From Halorubrum salipaludis (GTDB lineage Archaea > Halobacteriota > Halobacteria > Halobacteriales > Haloferacaceae), in the NCBI RefSeq assembly GCF_002286985.1, contig NZ_NSKC01000004.1, forward strand, positions 124,001-188,000: a DNA stretch of 64,000 nt. Direction: 5' to 3'. The translations under genes were made by a program, and so were the position numbers. The notes beneath the pieces were generated by a model. That model had not been told where the DNA came from. It did not search any database and saw nothing but the letters and a program-made list of their open reading frames with translations. This document shows positions 17,159 to 27,644 of the stretch, piece after piece (the stretch's first letter is position 1; every line of letters begins with the position of its first letter).

Positions 17159-17622
17159 CGCATCGCCTCCAGGAGACCGTCGATCTCCTCGGTGCTGTGT
17201 TTCCCGAGTTCGCCGCCCTCGATCACGGGGTGTTTGATGCCCTCGTGACCGCCGCGGGGGGCGTGGAGCCGGAGCGTCGGCGAGAGGCCCTGCTCGCGCA
17301 GGGTCGTCTCCTCGTCGACGAGCGCCTCGGCCAGCGCCTCGAGATCGGCGTAGTCGGTGTTGTCGTCGATCCACTCGTCGTCGATGTCGGCCGAGCCCTC
17401 GAGGGGCTCGCCGCGTCGCGCGATGGTGGCCGCGACCGCGTCGACGCTCGGTTCCCCGAACGCGACGACATCGTTCACCTTGGTGATCATACCGCGGTAC
17501 GAGTCCGTCTCGGGGACGAACGTCGCGTGGTTGACGCGCCCGATGTTCAGCATGTCGAGGGTGTCCTCGACGCCGTACTCGAGGTTCACGTCGCCGCGGA
17601 GCTGCACGATCGCCTGCATCAT
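17155..17622 (-). CDS. rpl30: Ribosomal protein uL30
   Basis: 155 residues, the long archaeal/eukaryotic form of uL30 ([20 protein letters not shown], ... [14 protein letters not shown]). Two adjacent ATGs are possible; the first (17622) overlaps the rps5 stop as ATGA, which favours it. Confidence 0.95.
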   Translation of the reverse strand: MMQAIVQLRGDVNLEYGVEDTLDMLNIGRVNHATFVPETDSYRGMITKVNDVVAFGEPSVDAVAATIARRGEPLEGSADIDDEWIDDNTDYADLEALAEALVDEETTLREQGLSPTLRLHAPRGGHEGIKHPVIEGGELGKHSTEEIDGLLEAMR

Positions 17623-18266
17623 CGACCACCCTCCTCGTAGTGAACTTCGCGAGCGTGCTGCGGAGTGCGGGACTGCGCCGCGTTCTCCAAGGCGTTGAAC
17701 GTCGCCTTCGCGAGGTTGACGGTCGTGCGGGTGTTGCCGTCGGAGTTCGTCCAGGCGTCCTCGACGCCGGCGAGCTCCAGGATGTTCCGGACCGTTTCCG
17801 CCGCGGCCAGCCCGAGCCCCTGCGGGGCGGGCTGGATCTCGACGGTGACGGAGCCGGCCTTCCCCTCGGCCTTGCGGGTGAGGGAGTTGGTGCCGCCGGG
17901 CTGGTCCTCCCAGGACCCGGAGCCGCGGTCGACCTTGATGATGTTCAGCTTCGCGACGTCGATCGCCTTCTGGATGGCGCCGCCGACCTGGTCGTCCCGG
18001 GCCTGCGCGTAGCCGAGGTAGCCGTCGCGGTTGCCCACGGCGACCACGCAGCGGAACTTCACGCGGCGTCCGGAGTCAGTCATCCGCTGGACCATGTTGA
18101 TGTCCAGCACCTCGTCTTCCAGCCCCGGGAGGAGCTGGTCGACGATCTCGGCCTCCTTCAGCGGGAGCCCGGAGTCGAGCGCCTGTTCCATTGACGAGAT
18201 ATCGCCGTTCTGTACCTTGCGGCCGAGTCGCGTCCGCGGTTCCCAGCCGTCGTTGTGTCTACTCAT
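17619..18266 (-). CDS. rps5: Ribosomal protein uS5
   Basis: 215 residues. The central [20 protein letters not shown] and the glycine-rich [15 protein letters not shown] mark the S5 dsRNA-binding and C-terminal folds. It sits near the decoding site of the small subunit. It overlaps rpl18 upstream (8 nt) and rpl30 downstream. Confidence 0.96.
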   Translation of the reverse strand: MSRHNDGWEPRTRLGRKVQNGDISSMEQALDSGLPLKEAEIVDQLLPGLEDEVLDINMVQRMTDSGRRVKFRCVVAVGNRDGYLGYAQARDDQVGGAIQKAIDVAKLNIIKVDRGSGSWEDQPGGTNSLTRKAEGKAGSVTVEIQPAPQGLGLAAAETVRNILELAGVEDAWTNSDGNTRTTVNLAKATFNALENAAQSRTPQHAREVHYEEGGR

Positions 18267-18816
18267 GGTCCTCCTGGATTGTCGCGAGCACGTCGTCGAA
18301 GTGCTCGGGTACGTCTGCGGCGTCGAAATCGCCGCTGTACAGCGGCTCGTCGAGCTGTTCGGCGTACGCGGCGATGTGCTCGCCGCGCGTGCGCGACCAG
18401 TCGGCCAGCACGTCGTCGTTGTGCGGGATTTCGAGGCCGGCGTCGATCGCTCCTTCCTGTACTGCGAACGTCTTGTTGCCGGGCGTCGCCGTGTTGAGCC
18501 CGATGTCGAGGACGGCCTCGTCGAGGCCGGCGTCGACGGCGCGGGCGCCCGCGAGGTAGCCGGTGAGGTACGCGCTGGGGAGGTTGCCCGTGGGGGCGTC
18601 CCAGCCGTACTCGCCGAGCTCCTCGCTGGAGGCGGCCGCGTGGGTCTCGTCGCCGTCGGATCCGGGAGTCACCAGCTGCGCCCTGACGTGAGCGTTGCTC
18701 ACCCGAGCGACCAGGCGAGGCTTGCCCGATTTCAGCAGGCGCAACCTCTGATGGTAATCCGTCCGGACCTCGCGGCGGCGCCGCATCGGCACCTTGTATC
18801 GTGGTCCTGTCGCCAT
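18259..18816 (-). CDS. rpl18: Ribosomal protein uL18
   Basis: 185 residues ([20 protein letters not shown]). This is the archaeal L18p/L5e form that binds 5S rRNA. It starts on the base overlapping the rpl19e stop (TAATG), indicating translational coupling. Confidence 0.95.
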   Translation of the reverse strand: MATGPRYKVPMRRRREVRTDYHQRLRLLKSGKPRLVARVSNAHVRAQLVTPGSDGDETHAAASSEELGEYGWDAPTGNLPSAYLTGYLAGARAVDAGLDEAVLDIGLNTATPGNKTFAVQEGAIDAGLEIPHNDDVLADWSRTRGEHIAAYAEQLDEPLYSGDFDAADVPEHFDDVLATIQEDHE

Positions 18817-19277
18817 TAGTCCGTCACCTCGTAACCGTACTGCGTCTGGATGTACGCCTCCAGTCGCGCGACGTCCTCGAAGTCGCCGCCGCTCGCCTTG
18901 TTGTAGAGCGTGCGGTACTCGCTGGCGTCGAGCACGTCTTCCTCGTCTCGGAGCTCCTTCAGGCGGGCGCGCTGCGCGCGGATCCGCGCCTTCCAGTCGT
19001 CCTTCGTGTTCTGTCGCGCGCCGGACTTCCCCTTCCGGGTCCCGGCGCCCGACTGATGACCGTACGAGCGCTTCTCGGCGCGCTCGCGGGCCCGACCGCG
19101 GGAGTTCGTCTTCGCGTCCTTCGCGCGGATGGTGCCCTGTTCGATGAGCTCGCGGACGTCCTCTCGCGTGATGGCGTCCTCGATCTCCTCCTGTGCCTCG
19201 GGGTCGAGCCAGACGCGGCCCTTGCCGACGTCCAGCTCGTCCGCTGCGAGCCGTTTCTGCGCCTTCAGATCACTCAT
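18816..19277 (-). CDS. rpl19e: Ribosomal protein eL19
   Basis: 153 residues with the L19e pattern [20 protein letters not shown] and a central basic stretch ([18 protein letters not shown]). It is specific to archaea and eukaryotes, which confirms the domain of the host. It overlaps rpl32e by 8 nt. Confidence 0.95.
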   Translation of the reverse strand: MSDLKAQKRLAADELDVGKGRVWLDPEAQEEIEDAITREDVRELIEQGTIRAKDAKTNSRGRARERAEKRSYGHQSGAGTRKGKSGARQNTKDDWKARIRAQRARLKELRDEEDVLDASEYRTLYNKASGGDFEDVARLEAYIQTQYGYEVTD

Positions 19278-19980
19278 CGTTGACCTCCACTTCGACGTAG
19301 GTCGGGTTCAGCACGCGAATGCCGCGCTCCTCCGCCTCGTCTTCGATCAGTTCGCGCTTGCGACCGCCGACCTTCGAGGCGATCCGCACCGCCTGCGTGT
19401 CGCCGTCGACGCCCTCGAGGTCGTCCGTGTTGTGCACGCGGACCTCCTCGAAGCCGCTCGGGTGCAGGTCGCGGGACGCCTTCGGCGATCGGAAGCCCGC
19501 CTCGACGACGGGGCCCTTCGCCTTCATGCGGCGCCGCTGCTTGGAGAGCCCGCCGCGCGGCTTGCGCCACGACGTCGGGATCCGCTTTTTCTTGTGGTAG
19601 TCCTGCCGGTTGAACTGCGGTTTCCCCTCGCGGTGCTTCTGTGCGAGCGCGCGAGCGGTCTCGTCGTCCAGTTCCGGCGTCTTGTCGGCGTGACCGCGGG
19701 GGCGAAGCTCCGTCTCGACGTCCTCGGACTCGGCCTCCTCCTCGTCGGCCTCCTCCTCGTCCGTCTCGTCTTCGATCTCCGCGTCCGCCTCCTCGTCGAC
19801 CTCCAGCCCGCCGACGTCGGCCTTGATACGCGCTGCGAGCGCGTTGCCGACGCCGTCGACCTCGGAGAGTTCCGACTGGGAGGCGGCCTTCACGTCCTCG
19901 ACCGTCTCGTAGCCGGCCTCGCGAAGGGCGTCCGCCTTCGAGGGACCGACACCGCTGATGTCTTCCAGTTCTTCGGCCAT
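19270..19980 (-). CDS. rpl32e: Ribosomal protein eL32 with N-terminal helix-hairpin-helix extension
   Basis: 236 residues. The first ~55 residues form a helix-hairpin-helix region ([32 protein letters not shown]), joined by an acidic Glu/Asp linker to the conserved L32e domain ([19 protein letters not shown]). The extension is common in haloarchaea and may add an RNA contact. It sits 3 bp downstream of rpl6. Confidence 0.95.
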   Translation of the reverse strand: MAEELEDISGVGPSKADALREAGYETVEDVKAASQSELSEVDGVGNALAARIKADVGGLEVDEEADAEIEDETDEEEADEEEAESEDVETELRPRGHADKTPELDDETARALAQKHREGKPQFNRQDYHKKKRIPTSWRKPRGGLSKQRRRMKAKGPVVEAGFRSPKASRDLHPSGFEEVRVHNTDDLEGVDGDTQAVRIASKVGGRKRELIEDEAEERGIRVLNPTYVEVEVNDE

Positions 19981-19983
19981 TGG

Positions 19984-20517
19984 TTAGGCACCTCCGGTGG
20001 GCTTCTCGACGATGTACACGCCGTCCTGGAAGACGCGCGTGTCCTTGTCGGTCACCTTCGTCAGCTGTTCGATGTCGGCGGCGGTCTGCCCGACGGCCTC
20101 CTTGTCGGAGCCCGAGAGGGTGACCGTCTCGCCGTCGATCTGTACGTCCGTGTCCCCGCGGATCGGGGTGCGTCGCTGTGCTCGCTCGCCGAGGAAGTTC
20201 TCGATGACGACCTCGTCGCCCTCCACGGTCACCTGCATCGGGAAGTGGGCGTAGTACACTTCCATCGTGTACTCCCATCCCTCGGTGACGCCGTGGATCA
20301 TGTTGGCGACGTGGCTCTCGAAGGTGCCGACCGTGGCGTTCGTCTTCGCGTCCTCGTTCTCGGAAGCGATCGCGACGACACCGTCCTCGACCGTGACCTC
20401 GACGTCGGGGTACCAGAGGCGTCGCGTGACGCTCCCGTTGGGGCCCTCGACGGTGAGTTCGAGGTGGTCGGTCTCGGCGGAGACGTCGTCCGGAATCTCG
20501 ATTTCGACTCTGTTCAT
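19984..20517 (-). CDS. rpl6: Ribosomal protein uL6
   Basis: 177 residues with two L6 repeats (HLELTVEGPNGSVTRRLWYP and VTVEGDEVVIENFLGER). It binds near the sarcin-ricin loop and the elongation-factor site. It follows rps8 by 2 bp. Confidence 0.95.
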   Translation of the reverse strand: MNRVEIEIPDDVSAETDHLELTVEGPNGSVTRRLWYPDVEVTVEDGVVAIASENEDAKTNATVGTFESHVANMIHGVTEGWEYTMEVYYAHFPMQVTVEGDEVVIENFLGERAQRRTPIRGDTDVQIDGETVTLSGSDKEAVGQTAADIEQLTKVTDKDTRVFQDGVYIVEKPTGGA

Positions 20518-20519
20518 TG

Positions 20520-20912
20520 TTAGTAGACGTATGCGATCACTTGGCCGCCGATGCCCTCTTCGCGGGCCTCGTAGTGGCTCATGACGCCGTGGCTCGTCGT
20601 GACGATGAGCGTCCCGTAGTCACGGGCGGGGAGGTATCGCTTCTCCCACTTCTCGAACTCGTCCGCGCCCGCGGAGTAGCGGGGCTTGACGGCGCCACAC
20701 TCGTTGATCGCTCCTTTCAGTTCGACCTCGAACTTCCCGGCCTTCCCGTCGTCGACGTACTCGAAGCCGTCGACGTACCCGCGGTCGTAGAGGACCTCGA
20801 GGACGGAGCCGATGATGTTGGAGGCGGGCTCAACCGTGTACGACAGGTGGCCAACGCTCTCGGCGTTGTCCATGCCGGCCAGTGCGTTGGTGAATGGATC
20901 GTTTCCCGTCAT
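20520..20912 (-). CDS. rps8: Ribosomal protein uS8
   Basis: 130 residues (MTGNDPFTNALAGMDNAESV) ending in the S8 signature region TLIVTTSHGVMSHYEAREEG. I chose the ATG at 20912, which leaves a 2 bp gap to the rps14 stop; the longer open frame upstream overlaps rps14 and is not used. Confidence 0.95.
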   Translation of the reverse strand: MTGNDPFTNALAGMDNAESVGHLSYTVEPASNIIGSVLEVLYDRGYVDGFEYVDDGKAGKFEVELKGAINECGAVKPRYSAGADEFEKWEKRYLPARDYGTLIVTTSHGVMSHYEAREEGIGGQVIAYVY

Positions 20913-20914
20913 GA

Positions 20915-21088
20915 TCAGCTGTACTTCTCGAATCCCATGTCTCGGGCGACCTCGCGGAAACACTGCCGGCAGAGGTTGATGTCGTACTTGCCGACGAGCC
21001 CCTGCTCGCGGTCGCACCGCCGGCACGTGTGCCGGGAGTCGGTGCGTTTCGACGCGTGCTCGCCCGTGTCGTTGTTCGCTTCGCTCAT
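20915..21088 (-). CDS. rps14: Ribosomal protein uS14, zinc-binding form
   Basis: A 57-residue protein, short enough to be missed by length filters. The translation ends [18 protein letters not shown] plus a short tail. It holds CxxC pairs CRRC and CRQC, the four zinc ligands of the archaeal S14. It lies exactly between rps8 (2 bp gap) and rpl5 (4 nt overlap), its conserved position in the spc-type operon. Confidence 0.95.
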   Translation of the reverse strand: MSEANNDTGEHASKRTDSRHTCRRCDREQGLVGKYDINLCRQCFREVARDMGFEKYS

Positions 21089-21609
21089 TCCGTTACCTCA
21101 ACGTCGAAGTTCGTTTCGAGGAACGCAGCCGCGTCCTCGGCTGTCATCCGGTGGTTCGAGGGGATCGAGGCCGTCGCCTTGTCCCGCTTCGACACGCGGT
21201 AGCCGGGACGGACGATCGTCGTCGTCACGTCGAGGCCGTAGATGCCGATGCTCGGGTCGTACTCCTGGCTCGGGAAGTCGGTGTGGTCCTCGACCCCGAA
21301 GCTCAGGTTGCCCGTGTCGTCGAACTGGCTCTGCGAGACGTCGACGATGTCGAGCGCCGTCGCGAGGAACTCGTGTGCGTCCTCGTCCCGCAGCGTCACC
21401 TTGACGCCGATCGGGTCGCCCTTGCGGATCCCGAACTCGGCGATGGTGCGCTTCGAGGTGGTCCGGACCGACTGCTGGCCCGTGATCTCCTCGATGATCT
21501 CCTCGGCGTCCGCGAGCGGCTCACCGCCCTGTCCGACGCCCATGTGGACGACGACCTTCTCGAGGTACGGCTCGCGCATCTCGTGGGCGGCGCTCTCGGA
21601 TTCACTCAT
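21085..21609 (-). CDS. rpl5: Ribosomal protein uL5
   Basis: 174 residues from the ATG giving [20 protein letters not shown]; an in-frame ATG three codons upstream (21618) is also possible but overlaps rps4e more. [20 protein letters not shown] is the L5 core that contacts 5S rRNA. Confidence 0.94.
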   Translation of the reverse strand: MSESESAAHEMREPYLEKVVVHMGVGQGGEPLADAEEIIEEITGQQSVRTTSKRTIAEFGIRKGDPIGVKVTLRDEDAHEFLATALDIVDVSQSQFDDTGNLSFGVEDHTDFPSQEYDPSIGIYGLDVTTTIVRPGYRVSKRDKATASIPSNHRMTAEDAAAFLETNFDVEVTE

Positions 21610-22327
21610 CCGAATCACCCGCCTCGTCGGCGTCGTCGCCGGTGAAGTTCTCGTCGATAACGACGAGGTACTCCTCGACCGTCTCGTAGCCGTCCTCGTC
21701 GTCGCCGACGAAGACCGTGTTCGAGCCGGAGCCGAGCGTCACGTCGATGTCGGCCACCTCGCCGATGCGGCCGGCGTGCTGGCCGGCGACGGCGGTGACC
21801 AGGGCGCCCTCTTCGTACTCGAAGTGGGCGACGATCTCCTTCGACTCGTTGTCGACGACGATCGAGTCCTTCGTGTCGTACTCGGTGTCGGCGTCCACGA
21901 GGACGTTCGTCCCGTCGTGGAGCGTCAGCTGCGCGTCGCCACCGGGGACGACGGACTTGTTCGTGATCTTCCCGAGCCGGCTGCCGGCGGCCTCCTCGTC
22001 GACGGGGGTCAGCGCGAGCCGACCGCCCTCGTCGGGGAAGACGCGGAAGTACTCCCCGCGCTCGGGGAACGCCAGGATGTCGAACATCCCGATCGGACGC
22101 TGCTCGTCCGAGACGGCGTCCCCGTTGACGAGGACCGAGTCGTTGTTCAGCGCGTAGCGCGCCTCCTTCGTCGAGTCGACGTAGCCGAGCACGTCCCGCA
22201 GCAGGACGACGAGCGGAACGCCCGCCTCGCCGTGCGGGCCCGCGCCCGCCTTCACGGTGAACGTGTTCGTCTTGCGCTCGACCGGCCAGGAGTTCGGTAC
22301 TGACAGTCGCTTCTGGTGTCGCGTCAT
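21602..22327 (-). CDS. rps4e: Ribosomal protein eS4
   Basis: 241 residues ([20 protein letters not shown]) with an S4-like RNA-binding part ([20 protein letters not shown]) and a KOW-type segment ([20 protein letters not shown]). It is specific to archaea and eukaryotes. It overlaps rpl24 by 4 nt. Confidence 0.95.
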   Translation of the reverse strand: MTRHQKRLSVPNSWPVERKTNTFTVKAGAGPHGEAGVPLVVLLRDVLGYVDSTKEARYALNNDSVLVNGDAVSDEQRPIGMFDILAFPERGEYFRVFPDEGGRLALTPVDEEAAGSRLGKITNKSVVPGGDAQLTLHDGTNVLVDADTEYDTKDSIVVDNESKEIVAHFEYEEGALVTAVAGQHAGRIGEVADIDVTLGSGSNTVFVGDDEDGYETVEEYLVVIDENFTGDDADEAGDSDE

Positions 22328-22680
22328 TCGTTATCCTCCTGGAGCCGCGCCTCCCGGCGCTCGTCTTCCAGGTCCAGCTCGGTCACCCGGACGTTGCTCG
22401 CCGGAATGGGGCGGGGAACCTCCTCCCCGTCCGCCTTCTCGACGGTGACGTCCTCGACGGTGATCCGTTCCGCGGACAGGTCGACCGAGATGACCTCGGC
22501 CTCCGTGCCGGCCGCGTCGCCGCGAAGCACCTCGACGGTGTCGCCGGCGTTGACGCGGACGTTCCGCTGGCCGTACTCCTCGCGGAGCTCGTCCGTGAGG
22601 GTGGCCCGGACCTGGTTCTGCCGCTCGTGGAGCGGCGCGGTCTCCGACCGTTTTCGCTGTTTGCGTGGCTGTTTCGTCAT
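22324..22680 (-). CDS. rpl24: Ribosomal protein uL24
   Basis: 118 residues with a basic N-terminus ([20 protein letters not shown]) and the KOW motif in [20 protein letters not shown]. It is an assembly-initiator protein of the large subunit. It follows rpl14 by 2 bp. Confidence 0.95.
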   Translation of the reverse strand: MTKQPRKQRKRSETAPLHERQNQVRATLTDELREEYGQRNVRVNAGDTVEVLRGDAAGTEAEVISVDLSAERITVEDVTVEKADGEEVPRPIPASNVRVTELDLEDERREARLQEDNE

Positions 22681-22682
22681 GA

Positions 22683-23081
22683 TTAGACGATCATCGTCGC
22701 GGTCGAGGCGATGCTCCCGAAGCGCTCGGCGACCTCGCGGGCGACGGGGCCTTTGATCTCCGTGCCCCGCGGCTCCTCGAGGTCGTCGATGATGACGGCC
22801 GCGTTGTCCTCGAACTTCACGCGCGTGCCGTTCGGACGGCGGATCGGCTTGCGCTGGCGGACGACGACCGCCTCCAGCACCTGCCGCCGCATCTCCGGGG
22901 TCCCTTTGGTGACCGAGACGGTCACCTTGTCGCCGATACCTGCCTTCGGGTGGCGGTTCTTCGTGCCGGAGTAGCCCGACACGGAGATCACCTTCAGCTC
23001 ACGGGCGCCGGTGTTGTCGGCGCACGTGATGAGCGAGCCCTTCGAGAGCCCCTGCGTGACGTCGGCCTTGAGCGCCTCCAT
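22683..23081 (-). CDS. rpl14: Ribosomal protein uL14
   Basis: 132 residues with the highly conserved [19 protein letters not shown] and [20 protein letters not shown]. The ATG at 23081 overlaps the rps17 stop (TGATG) and is preferred over an adjacent GTG at 23084. Confidence 0.95.
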   Translation of the reverse strand: MEALKADVTQGLSKGSLITCADNTGARELKVISVSGYSGTKNRHPKAGIGDKVTVSVTKGTPEMRRQVLEAVVVRQRKPIRRPNGTRVKFEDNAAVIIDDLEEPRGTEIKGPVAREVAERFGSIASTATMIV

Positions 23082-23425
23082 CACTGATCACCCGACAGGT
23101 TCTCGACGACGACGTGGGACTTCGTCTTCGAGAGCGGTCGCGTCTCCGCGATTTTCACTTCGTCACCGACTTCGAGCGAGTCGAGCACGCCCGGCACGTG
23201 GGCCGGGATGCGCGAGCGACGCTTCATGTACCGGTCGTATTTCGGTACGAACACGTCGTACTCTCGCTCGACGATGACGGTCTTTTCCATATCCGTCGAC
23301 ACGACCGTCCCCTCACGGGTCTGGCCGCGGACGGAGAGCTGCCCGTAGAACGGGCACTTCTCGTAGTCGTAATCCTCCGGGTTGTCTGGCTCCGGAGGCG
23401 TGGGTACGTCGATTCCTATCGCCAT
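23081..23425 (-). CDS. rps17: Ribosomal protein uS17
   Basis: 114 residues from the ATG giving [20 protein letters not shown], with the S17 OB fold ([20 protein letters not shown]). The longer upstream frame overlaps rnp1 and is not used; the chosen start overlaps the rnp1 end by 10 nt. Confidence 0.95.
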   Translation of the reverse strand: MAIGIDVPTPPEPDNPEDYDYEKCPFYGQLSVRGQTREGTVVSTDMEKTVIVEREYDVFVPKYDRYMKRRSRIPAHVPGVLDSLEVGDEVKIAETRPLSKTKSHVVVENLSGDQ

Positions 23426-23874
23426 TGTGTGACACCTTGTTCGGTGCGTTCGGCGGGCCGATGCCGTAACCGCTCGCCATCCACCGTCGCGTAGACCGCG
23501 TCTTTGCACTCGCCGTTGTGGCTCGCCGGACCCGCGCCGTCACCGGTGACGACGCTTGCGGACCCGGACGGGCCAGACTGACGGGGGCGGACCCCCGTAG
23601 TATCCGACCCGAGTTGGGACGCGGACCCCGACGACTGTCCGTCGTCGGCGGCTTCATCTGTGCGGGCGGTCGGTCGATCGACGACCGCGAACTCGAACGT
23701 CGCGCCCGACTTGGGCACGCGTTTGTCCCCCGACCCCGTTCGCACCACGAGGGTGCCGAACGTCTCGGACAGCACGCGACCGGCGATGCCCACGTGGGCG
23801 TCGCTGTCGGCGTCGACCACCCGAACCGGGAGGCCGACGAGTTCGTGCCGAACGAGCTGGTCGGGGGATATCAT
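23416..23874 (-). CDS. rnp1: RNase P protein component 1 (Rpp29/Pop4 family)
   Basis: 152 residues. The N-terminus LVRHELVGLPVRVVDADSDA and the following GRVLSETFGTLVVRTGSGDK give the Sm-like Rpp29 fold that helps RNase P RNA cleave tRNA 5' leaders. A low-complexity Ser/Gly/Asp stretch of about 50 residues (about 72-122) is inserted before the last strand (DAVYATVDGERLRHRP). Its location between rpl29 and rps17 is the conserved archaeal position. Confidence 0.9.
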   Translation of the reverse strand: MISPDQLVRHELVGLPVRVVDADSDAHVGIAGRVLSETFGTLVVRTGSGDKRVPKSGATFEFAVVDRPTARTDEAADDGQSSGSASQLGSDTTGVRPRQSGPSGSASVVTGDGAGPASHNGECKDAVYATVDGERLRHRPAERTEQGVTQWR

Positions 23875-23876
23875 CG

Positions 23877-24089
23877 TTATTCGTCGTCGAAGTCGCCTTC
23901 TTCCGCCTGGATCGTCTTGATCCGCGCGATCGTCTTCTTCAGCTCCTTGACGCGGCCCGGGCTCTCCGGCATGCCGCCGGCGGCGCGCTGCGCCTTCGAG
24001 TTGAGCAGCTCGGTCTCGAGCTCCTCGAGCTCGACCTGCCGCTCGGCTGCCGTCATGTCGCGGATCTCGTCCGTGTAGAGGATCGCCAT
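23877..24089 (-). CDS. rpl29: Ribosomal protein uL29
   Basis: 70 residues of two helices ([20 protein letters not shown], ... [20 protein letters not shown]). It lies near the exit tunnel. Its start overlaps the rps3 stop by one base. Confidence 0.95.
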   Translation of the reverse strand: MAILYTDEIRDMTAAERQVELEELETELLNSKAQRAAGGMPESPGRVKELKKTIARIKTIQAEEGDFDDE

Positions 24090-25030
24090 TATTCGTCCTC
24101 CTCCTCGTCTTCGTCCGCGGCCTCCATCTCCGCGACGAGGTCCGCGGCCTCCTCTTCGATCTCCTCGTCGAGCTCGTCGACGTCGTCGGCCTCCGCGTCG
24201 CCGACCGGCTCCTCGGCGGCGACGTCGGTCGCCTCCGTGGCCGTCTCCTGGGTCTCCTCGACGACTTCCTCGACGACCTCCTCGTCGATGACCTCTGCGG
24301 GGTCGTCGTCGGGGACCTCGACGTCGTCGTCGGCGCCCACGTCGGGCACCTCCTCGGGCTCCTCTTCGAGCAGCGACTCGACGCCCTCGTCGGCGTCGAC
24401 GTCGACCGCCGCCTGCTCGACCTCGGGGACCTCGGCGTCCTCGCGGATGTCGAAGTCGTCCGGGAGCTGCGCGCCCGGCGGGATGATCTTCACGTTGACG
24501 CCGATCGTCCCGAGCTTCATCACCGCGACGCCCTGGCCGTGGTCGACGACTTCCTCCGCGGGCTCACCGTTGTGCTTGATGTAGCCGCGGTTGAACTTCT
24601 CGACGCGCGAACGCGCGCCGGTGACCTTCCCGGACAGGACGATCTCGGCGCCCAGCGCGCCCGCATCCATGATCCGGTCGATCGTCGTGTGCCCGGCCTT
24701 CCGGAAGTACCAGCCGCGCTCCAGTGCGTTCGCGAGACGGTCCGCGACGATCTGGGCGTTCAGGTCGGGCTCGTCGACCTCCTGAACGTCGATCTGCGGG
24801 TCGTCCATGTCGAAGCGGTCCTCGAGCTCGGTGGTGATCTTGCGGATGTTCTTCCCGCCCTTCCCGATCACCATGCCGGGCTTTTCGGCCTTCAGGACGA
24901 TCTGCGTGCCCATCGGCGTCTGGGCGACGTCCATGCCGCCGTAGCCGGCGCGGCCGAGCTCGTCCGCGAAGAACTCGTTGATCTGTGAACGGCGCAGGCC
25001 GTCCTCGATGAATTGGTGTTCGTCAGCCAT
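24089..25030 (-). CDS. rps3: Ribosomal protein uS3 with long acidic C-terminal tail
   Basis: 313 residues. The KH domain holds [20 protein letters not shown], and the C-terminal S3 domain ends near residue 200. The last ~110 residues are almost entirely Glu, Asp, Val and Ala (for example [20 protein letters not shown]), a typical but extreme halophilic extension. It starts on the last base of the rpl22 stop. Confidence 0.95.
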   Translation of the reverse strand: MADEHQFIEDGLRRSQINEFFADELGRAGYGGMDVAQTPMGTQIVLKAEKPGMVIGKGGKNIRKITTELEDRFDMDDPQIDVQEVDEPDLNAQIVADRLANALERGWYFRKAGHTTIDRIMDAGALGAEIVLSGKVTGARSRVEKFNRGYIKHNGEPAEEVVDHGQGVAVMKLGTIGVNVKIIPPGAQLPDDFDIREDAEVPEVEQAAVDVDADEGVESLLEEEPEEVPDVGADDDVEVPDDDPAEVIDEEVVEEVVEETQETATEATDVAAEEPVGDAEADDVDELDEEIEEEAADLVAEMEAADEDEEEDE

Positions 25031-25494
25031 TATTCGTCAGCCTCCGGCTCCTCGATGATGAGCTCGACGTCGGCGAGGGTGGTGTTCCATCCGGTGGCAC
25101 CCGCGGCGCGCGGGTTCCGGCCGGGTCGCTCGCCGACCTTGTGGGGAGCGACGTGTTTGATGACCATCTCGTCGCCGTCGAAGCCCTGTTCGTCTGCGTT
25201 GTTCTTGACGTTCTCTAAGAGCTTCAGGAAGTCCTTGGCGGCCTTCTCGGGGTACCGTCCCGCGTCCCAGCCGTCGATGTCGGAGCGGTGGCCCGCGCCG
25301 GCGTTGTGCTGGCGCATCGGCACCGAGGTCTCCTCGTCGATGACTTCCTGCAGGAACTCCTCGGCGTCGGCGACCGTCTCGCCTTTGATCTCCCGGGAGA
25401 TCTCCTTGCTGTCCTTCACGCTGATGGGCCGCTCGCGGAGCATCCCCTTGGCGGTGGTCTCCGGGTCGGCCTCGACGCTGTAGTTGATTCCCAT
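25030..25494 (-). CDS. rpl22: Ribosomal protein uL22
   Basis: 154 residues ([20 protein letters not shown]). The beta-hairpin that lines the exit tunnel follows [19 protein letters not shown]. It lies 3 bp after rps19. Confidence 0.95.
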   Translation of the reverse strand: MGINYSVEADPETTAKGMLRERPISVKDSKEISREIKGETVADAEEFLQEVIDEETSVPMRQHNAGAGHRSDIDGWDAGRYPEKAAKDFLKLLENVKNNADEQGFDGDEMVIKHVAPHKVGERPGRNPRAAGATGWNTTLADVELIIEEPEADE

Positions 25495-25497
25495 GGG

Positions 25498-25923
25498 TTA
25501 CTTGAGGGGCACGAACTTCGAGGACCGGGTCGCGCCGATGCCGGCCTGACCGTGTTCGACGGTGCTTCGAGTCAGGTGGAACTCGCCGAGGTAATGACCG
25601 ATCATCTCGGGTTCGACCTGCACGCGCTCGAAGCTGTGTCCGTTGTACACGGAGAAGGTGACGCCGACGAACTCCGGCAGGACCGGCATGTCGCGCAGGT
25701 GCGTCCGGATCGGGTCGTCCGCCGTCGTCTCCTTGTCGCGGCTCCGGACCGTCTCCAGCAGCTTCTGCTGTTCGGTGCCGAGGCCGCGAACGATGCTTCG
25801 CCGCTGGCGTGCGGGGAGCAGTTCCGCGACTTCCTCTACGTCCATCTCCTGCAGCTCGTCGAGCGAGTGACCGCGGTAGGCGAACTCCTTGCCCTCGCGG
25901 CCGGTGCGGTAGTCAGAACTCAT
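25498..25923 (-). CDS. rps19: Ribosomal protein uS19
   Basis: 141 residues in the archaeal S15e-like form. The conserved core is [20 protein letters not shown] and [13 protein letters not shown]. It overlaps rpl2 by 4 nt (ATGA). Confidence 0.95.
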   Translation of the reverse strand: MSSDYRTGREGKEFAYRGHSLDELQEMDVEEVAELLPARQRRSIVRGLGTEQQKLLETVRSRDKETTADDPIRTHLRDMPVLPEFVGVTFSVYNGHSFERVQVEPEMIGHYLGEFHLTRSTVEHGQAGIGATRSSKFVPLK

Positions 25924-26642
25924 TTGTTGCCACCTCGTCCGGTGCGCTTGGATGCGATGTCACCGACCTTGCGTCCCGGCGGGGCGTCCCGCGAGACCGA
26001 CTTCGGCTGGCCGGGGTGTTGGCGACCACCGCCACCGAAGGGGTGGTCGACGGCGTTCATCGCGACGCCGCGCACGCGCGGGTATTTGGTCCCGCGCGCT
26101 TTCATCTTGTGGTGTTTGTTACCGGCCTTGACGAAGGGCTTCTCCGTCCGGCCGCCGCCGGCGACCACGCCGATCGTGGCGCGGCACTGGGGATCGAGCC
26201 GCTTCACTTCGCCGCTGGGGAGCTCGACGACCGCGACGTCGCGGTCGTGGGTGAGAAGCGTCGCCGACACGCCGGAGGCGCGCGCGAACTTCCCGCCGTC
26301 CCCGCGGTTGCTCTCGACGTTACAGACCGGGACACCCTCGGGGATCTCCGCCAGCGGGAGCGTGTTCCCGGGCTTGATCTCCGCGGAGACGCCGACCTGA
26401 ATCGTCTCGCCCACGCGCACGCCTTCCGGCGCGAGCACGAGCCGACGGTCGTCGTCCTCGAACTCGATCTCCGCGAGCGGAGCCGAGCGGGCGGGGTCGT
26501 GTTCGATCCCGACGATCTCGCCGGTGATCGTGTCCACGTCTTCGAGCTTCTTGTGCGACAGTTCCGCCTTGTAGCGGTGCGAGGGGGCCCGGAACGTCGG
26601 GCCGCCGCGTCCGCGCCGCTGTCCTTGGATTCGTCGTCCCAT
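25920..26642 (-). CDS. rpl2: Ribosomal protein uL2
   Basis: 240 residues. The C-terminal [20 protein letters not shown] includes the universally conserved His of L2 near the peptidyl-transferase centre. The start ([20 protein letters not shown]) is 1 bp after rpl23. Confidence 0.97.
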   Translation of the reverse strand: MGRRIQGQRRGRGGPTFRAPSHRYKAELSHKKLEDVDTITGEIVGIEHDPARSAPLAEIEFEDDDRRLVLAPEGVRVGETIQVGVSAEIKPGNTLPLAEIPEGVPVCNVESNRGDGGKFARASGVSATLLTHDRDVAVVELPSGEVKRLDPQCRATIGVVAGGGRTEKPFVKAGNKHHKMKARGTKYPRVRGVAMNAVDHPFGGGGRQHPGQPKSVSRDAPPGRKVGDIASKRTGRGGNK

Positions 26643-26643
26643 A

Positions 26644-26898
26644 TCAGAACACCCCGATGCGCGATGCGATCTCGGTCGCGTCGTCGTCCTCGGAGAGCGT
26701 GACGGTGGCCTTCTTCGCCCCCTGTGGGGTCACCTGCGTGTTCACGTCGACGACGGAGACGTCGTACCGGTCCTGCACTTCCTCGCGGACCTCGGGCTTG
26801 GTCGCGTCGACGTCAACGAGGAACAGCAGCTTGTTCTTGAAGTCCATCTCGTTCATCGCCTGCTCGGTGACGATCGGATGCTCGATGATGGAGTTCAT
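26644..26898 (-). CDS. rpl23: Ribosomal protein uL23
   Basis: 84 residues from MNSIIEHPIVTEQAMNEMDF, with the L23 core FKNKLLFLVDVDATKPEVRE. It is at the exit of the tunnel, a docking site for SRP and the translocon. The start overlaps the rpl4 stop by 4 nt. Confidence 0.95.
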   Translation of the reverse strand: MNSIIEHPIVTEQAMNEMDFKNKLLFLVDVDATKPEVREEVQDRYDVSVVDVNTQVTPQGAKKATVTLSEDDDATEIASRIGVF

Positions 26899-27641
26899 CG
26901 GTCTGCCACCTCCTCGACGGCGCTCTCGGTCCACAGCGTGAGTCGACCCGGGTGCGCGCCCGGCGCGAGGTCTTCCGCGTTGACCTCTCGCGCGGTCGCG
27001 ACGTCGACGCCCGAGAGGTTCCGGGCGGCGCGGGACGGCTCCTCGCTGGTGACGACGAGGACGGACTTCGGCTGGCTGTACTTGCGACCGCGGGTCTTCC
27101 CGCGGCCGGCTCGGACGGAGCGACCCTCCTCGGCGCGCTCGATGTCGGCGTCGACGCCGACGGCCTCGAGCACGCCCAGGGCCTCCTGGGTCTTCTGGAG
27201 GTCCTCGAACTCGTCGCTCACGACGAGCGGGAGGTCGAGGTCCTCGTCGAACGCGTGACCGCGCTCGGCGACGAGCTCGGCGTCGGCGGTGGCCGCGATG
27301 GCCGACCGGATCGCGAGCTGTCGTTCCTTGTCGTTGAGGCTCTTCGTCTGGTCCTTCTCGGCCTTCGGCGGGTGCGCGGCGCGGCCCGACACGGCGTGCG
27401 GGACGCGGCGGGCGACGTTCTCGGAGCGCGGGACGTGAGCGAGCCCGCGACCGGAGCCGAACGACTCCGCGGGGGTTCGCAGCCCGGCGAACTCGTCGGC
27501 ACCGTAGGCCTGTTTCCGGTTAGCCTGTGCGGCGGAGACCGCCCGACCGATGAGGTCCGGTCGGAACGCGGTCTCGAAGATCGCCGGCAGCTCGATGCTG
27601 CCCGCGTCCCCGCCGTCCAGGTCGTGTACTGTTGCGTTCAT
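26895..27641 (-). CDS. rpl4: Ribosomal protein uL4
   Basis: 248 residues, the archaeal L4/L1e form (VHDLDGGDAGSIELPAIFET). The extended loop that reaches the exit tunnel lies around GSGRGLAHVPRSENVARRVP. It is 3 bp after rpl3. Confidence 0.95.
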   Translation of the reverse strand: MNATVHDLDGGDAGSIELPAIFETAFRPDLIGRAVSAAQANRKQAYGADEFAGLRTPAESFGSGRGLAHVPRSENVARRVPHAVSGRAAHPPKAEKDQTKSLNDKERQLAIRSAIAATADAELVAERGHAFDEDLDLPLVVSDEFEDLQKTQEALGVLEAVGVDADIERAEEGRSVRAGRGKTRGRKYSQPKSVLVVTSEEPSRAARNLSGVDVATAREVNAEDLAPGAHPGRLTLWTESAVEEVADR

Positions 27642-27644
27642 GGA

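Noticed and set aside
23880-25030. Repeat region or collagen-like gene in rps3
   Set aside because: The repetitive DNA is the acidic Glu/Val/Asp tail of uS3, a normal though long halophilic extension.
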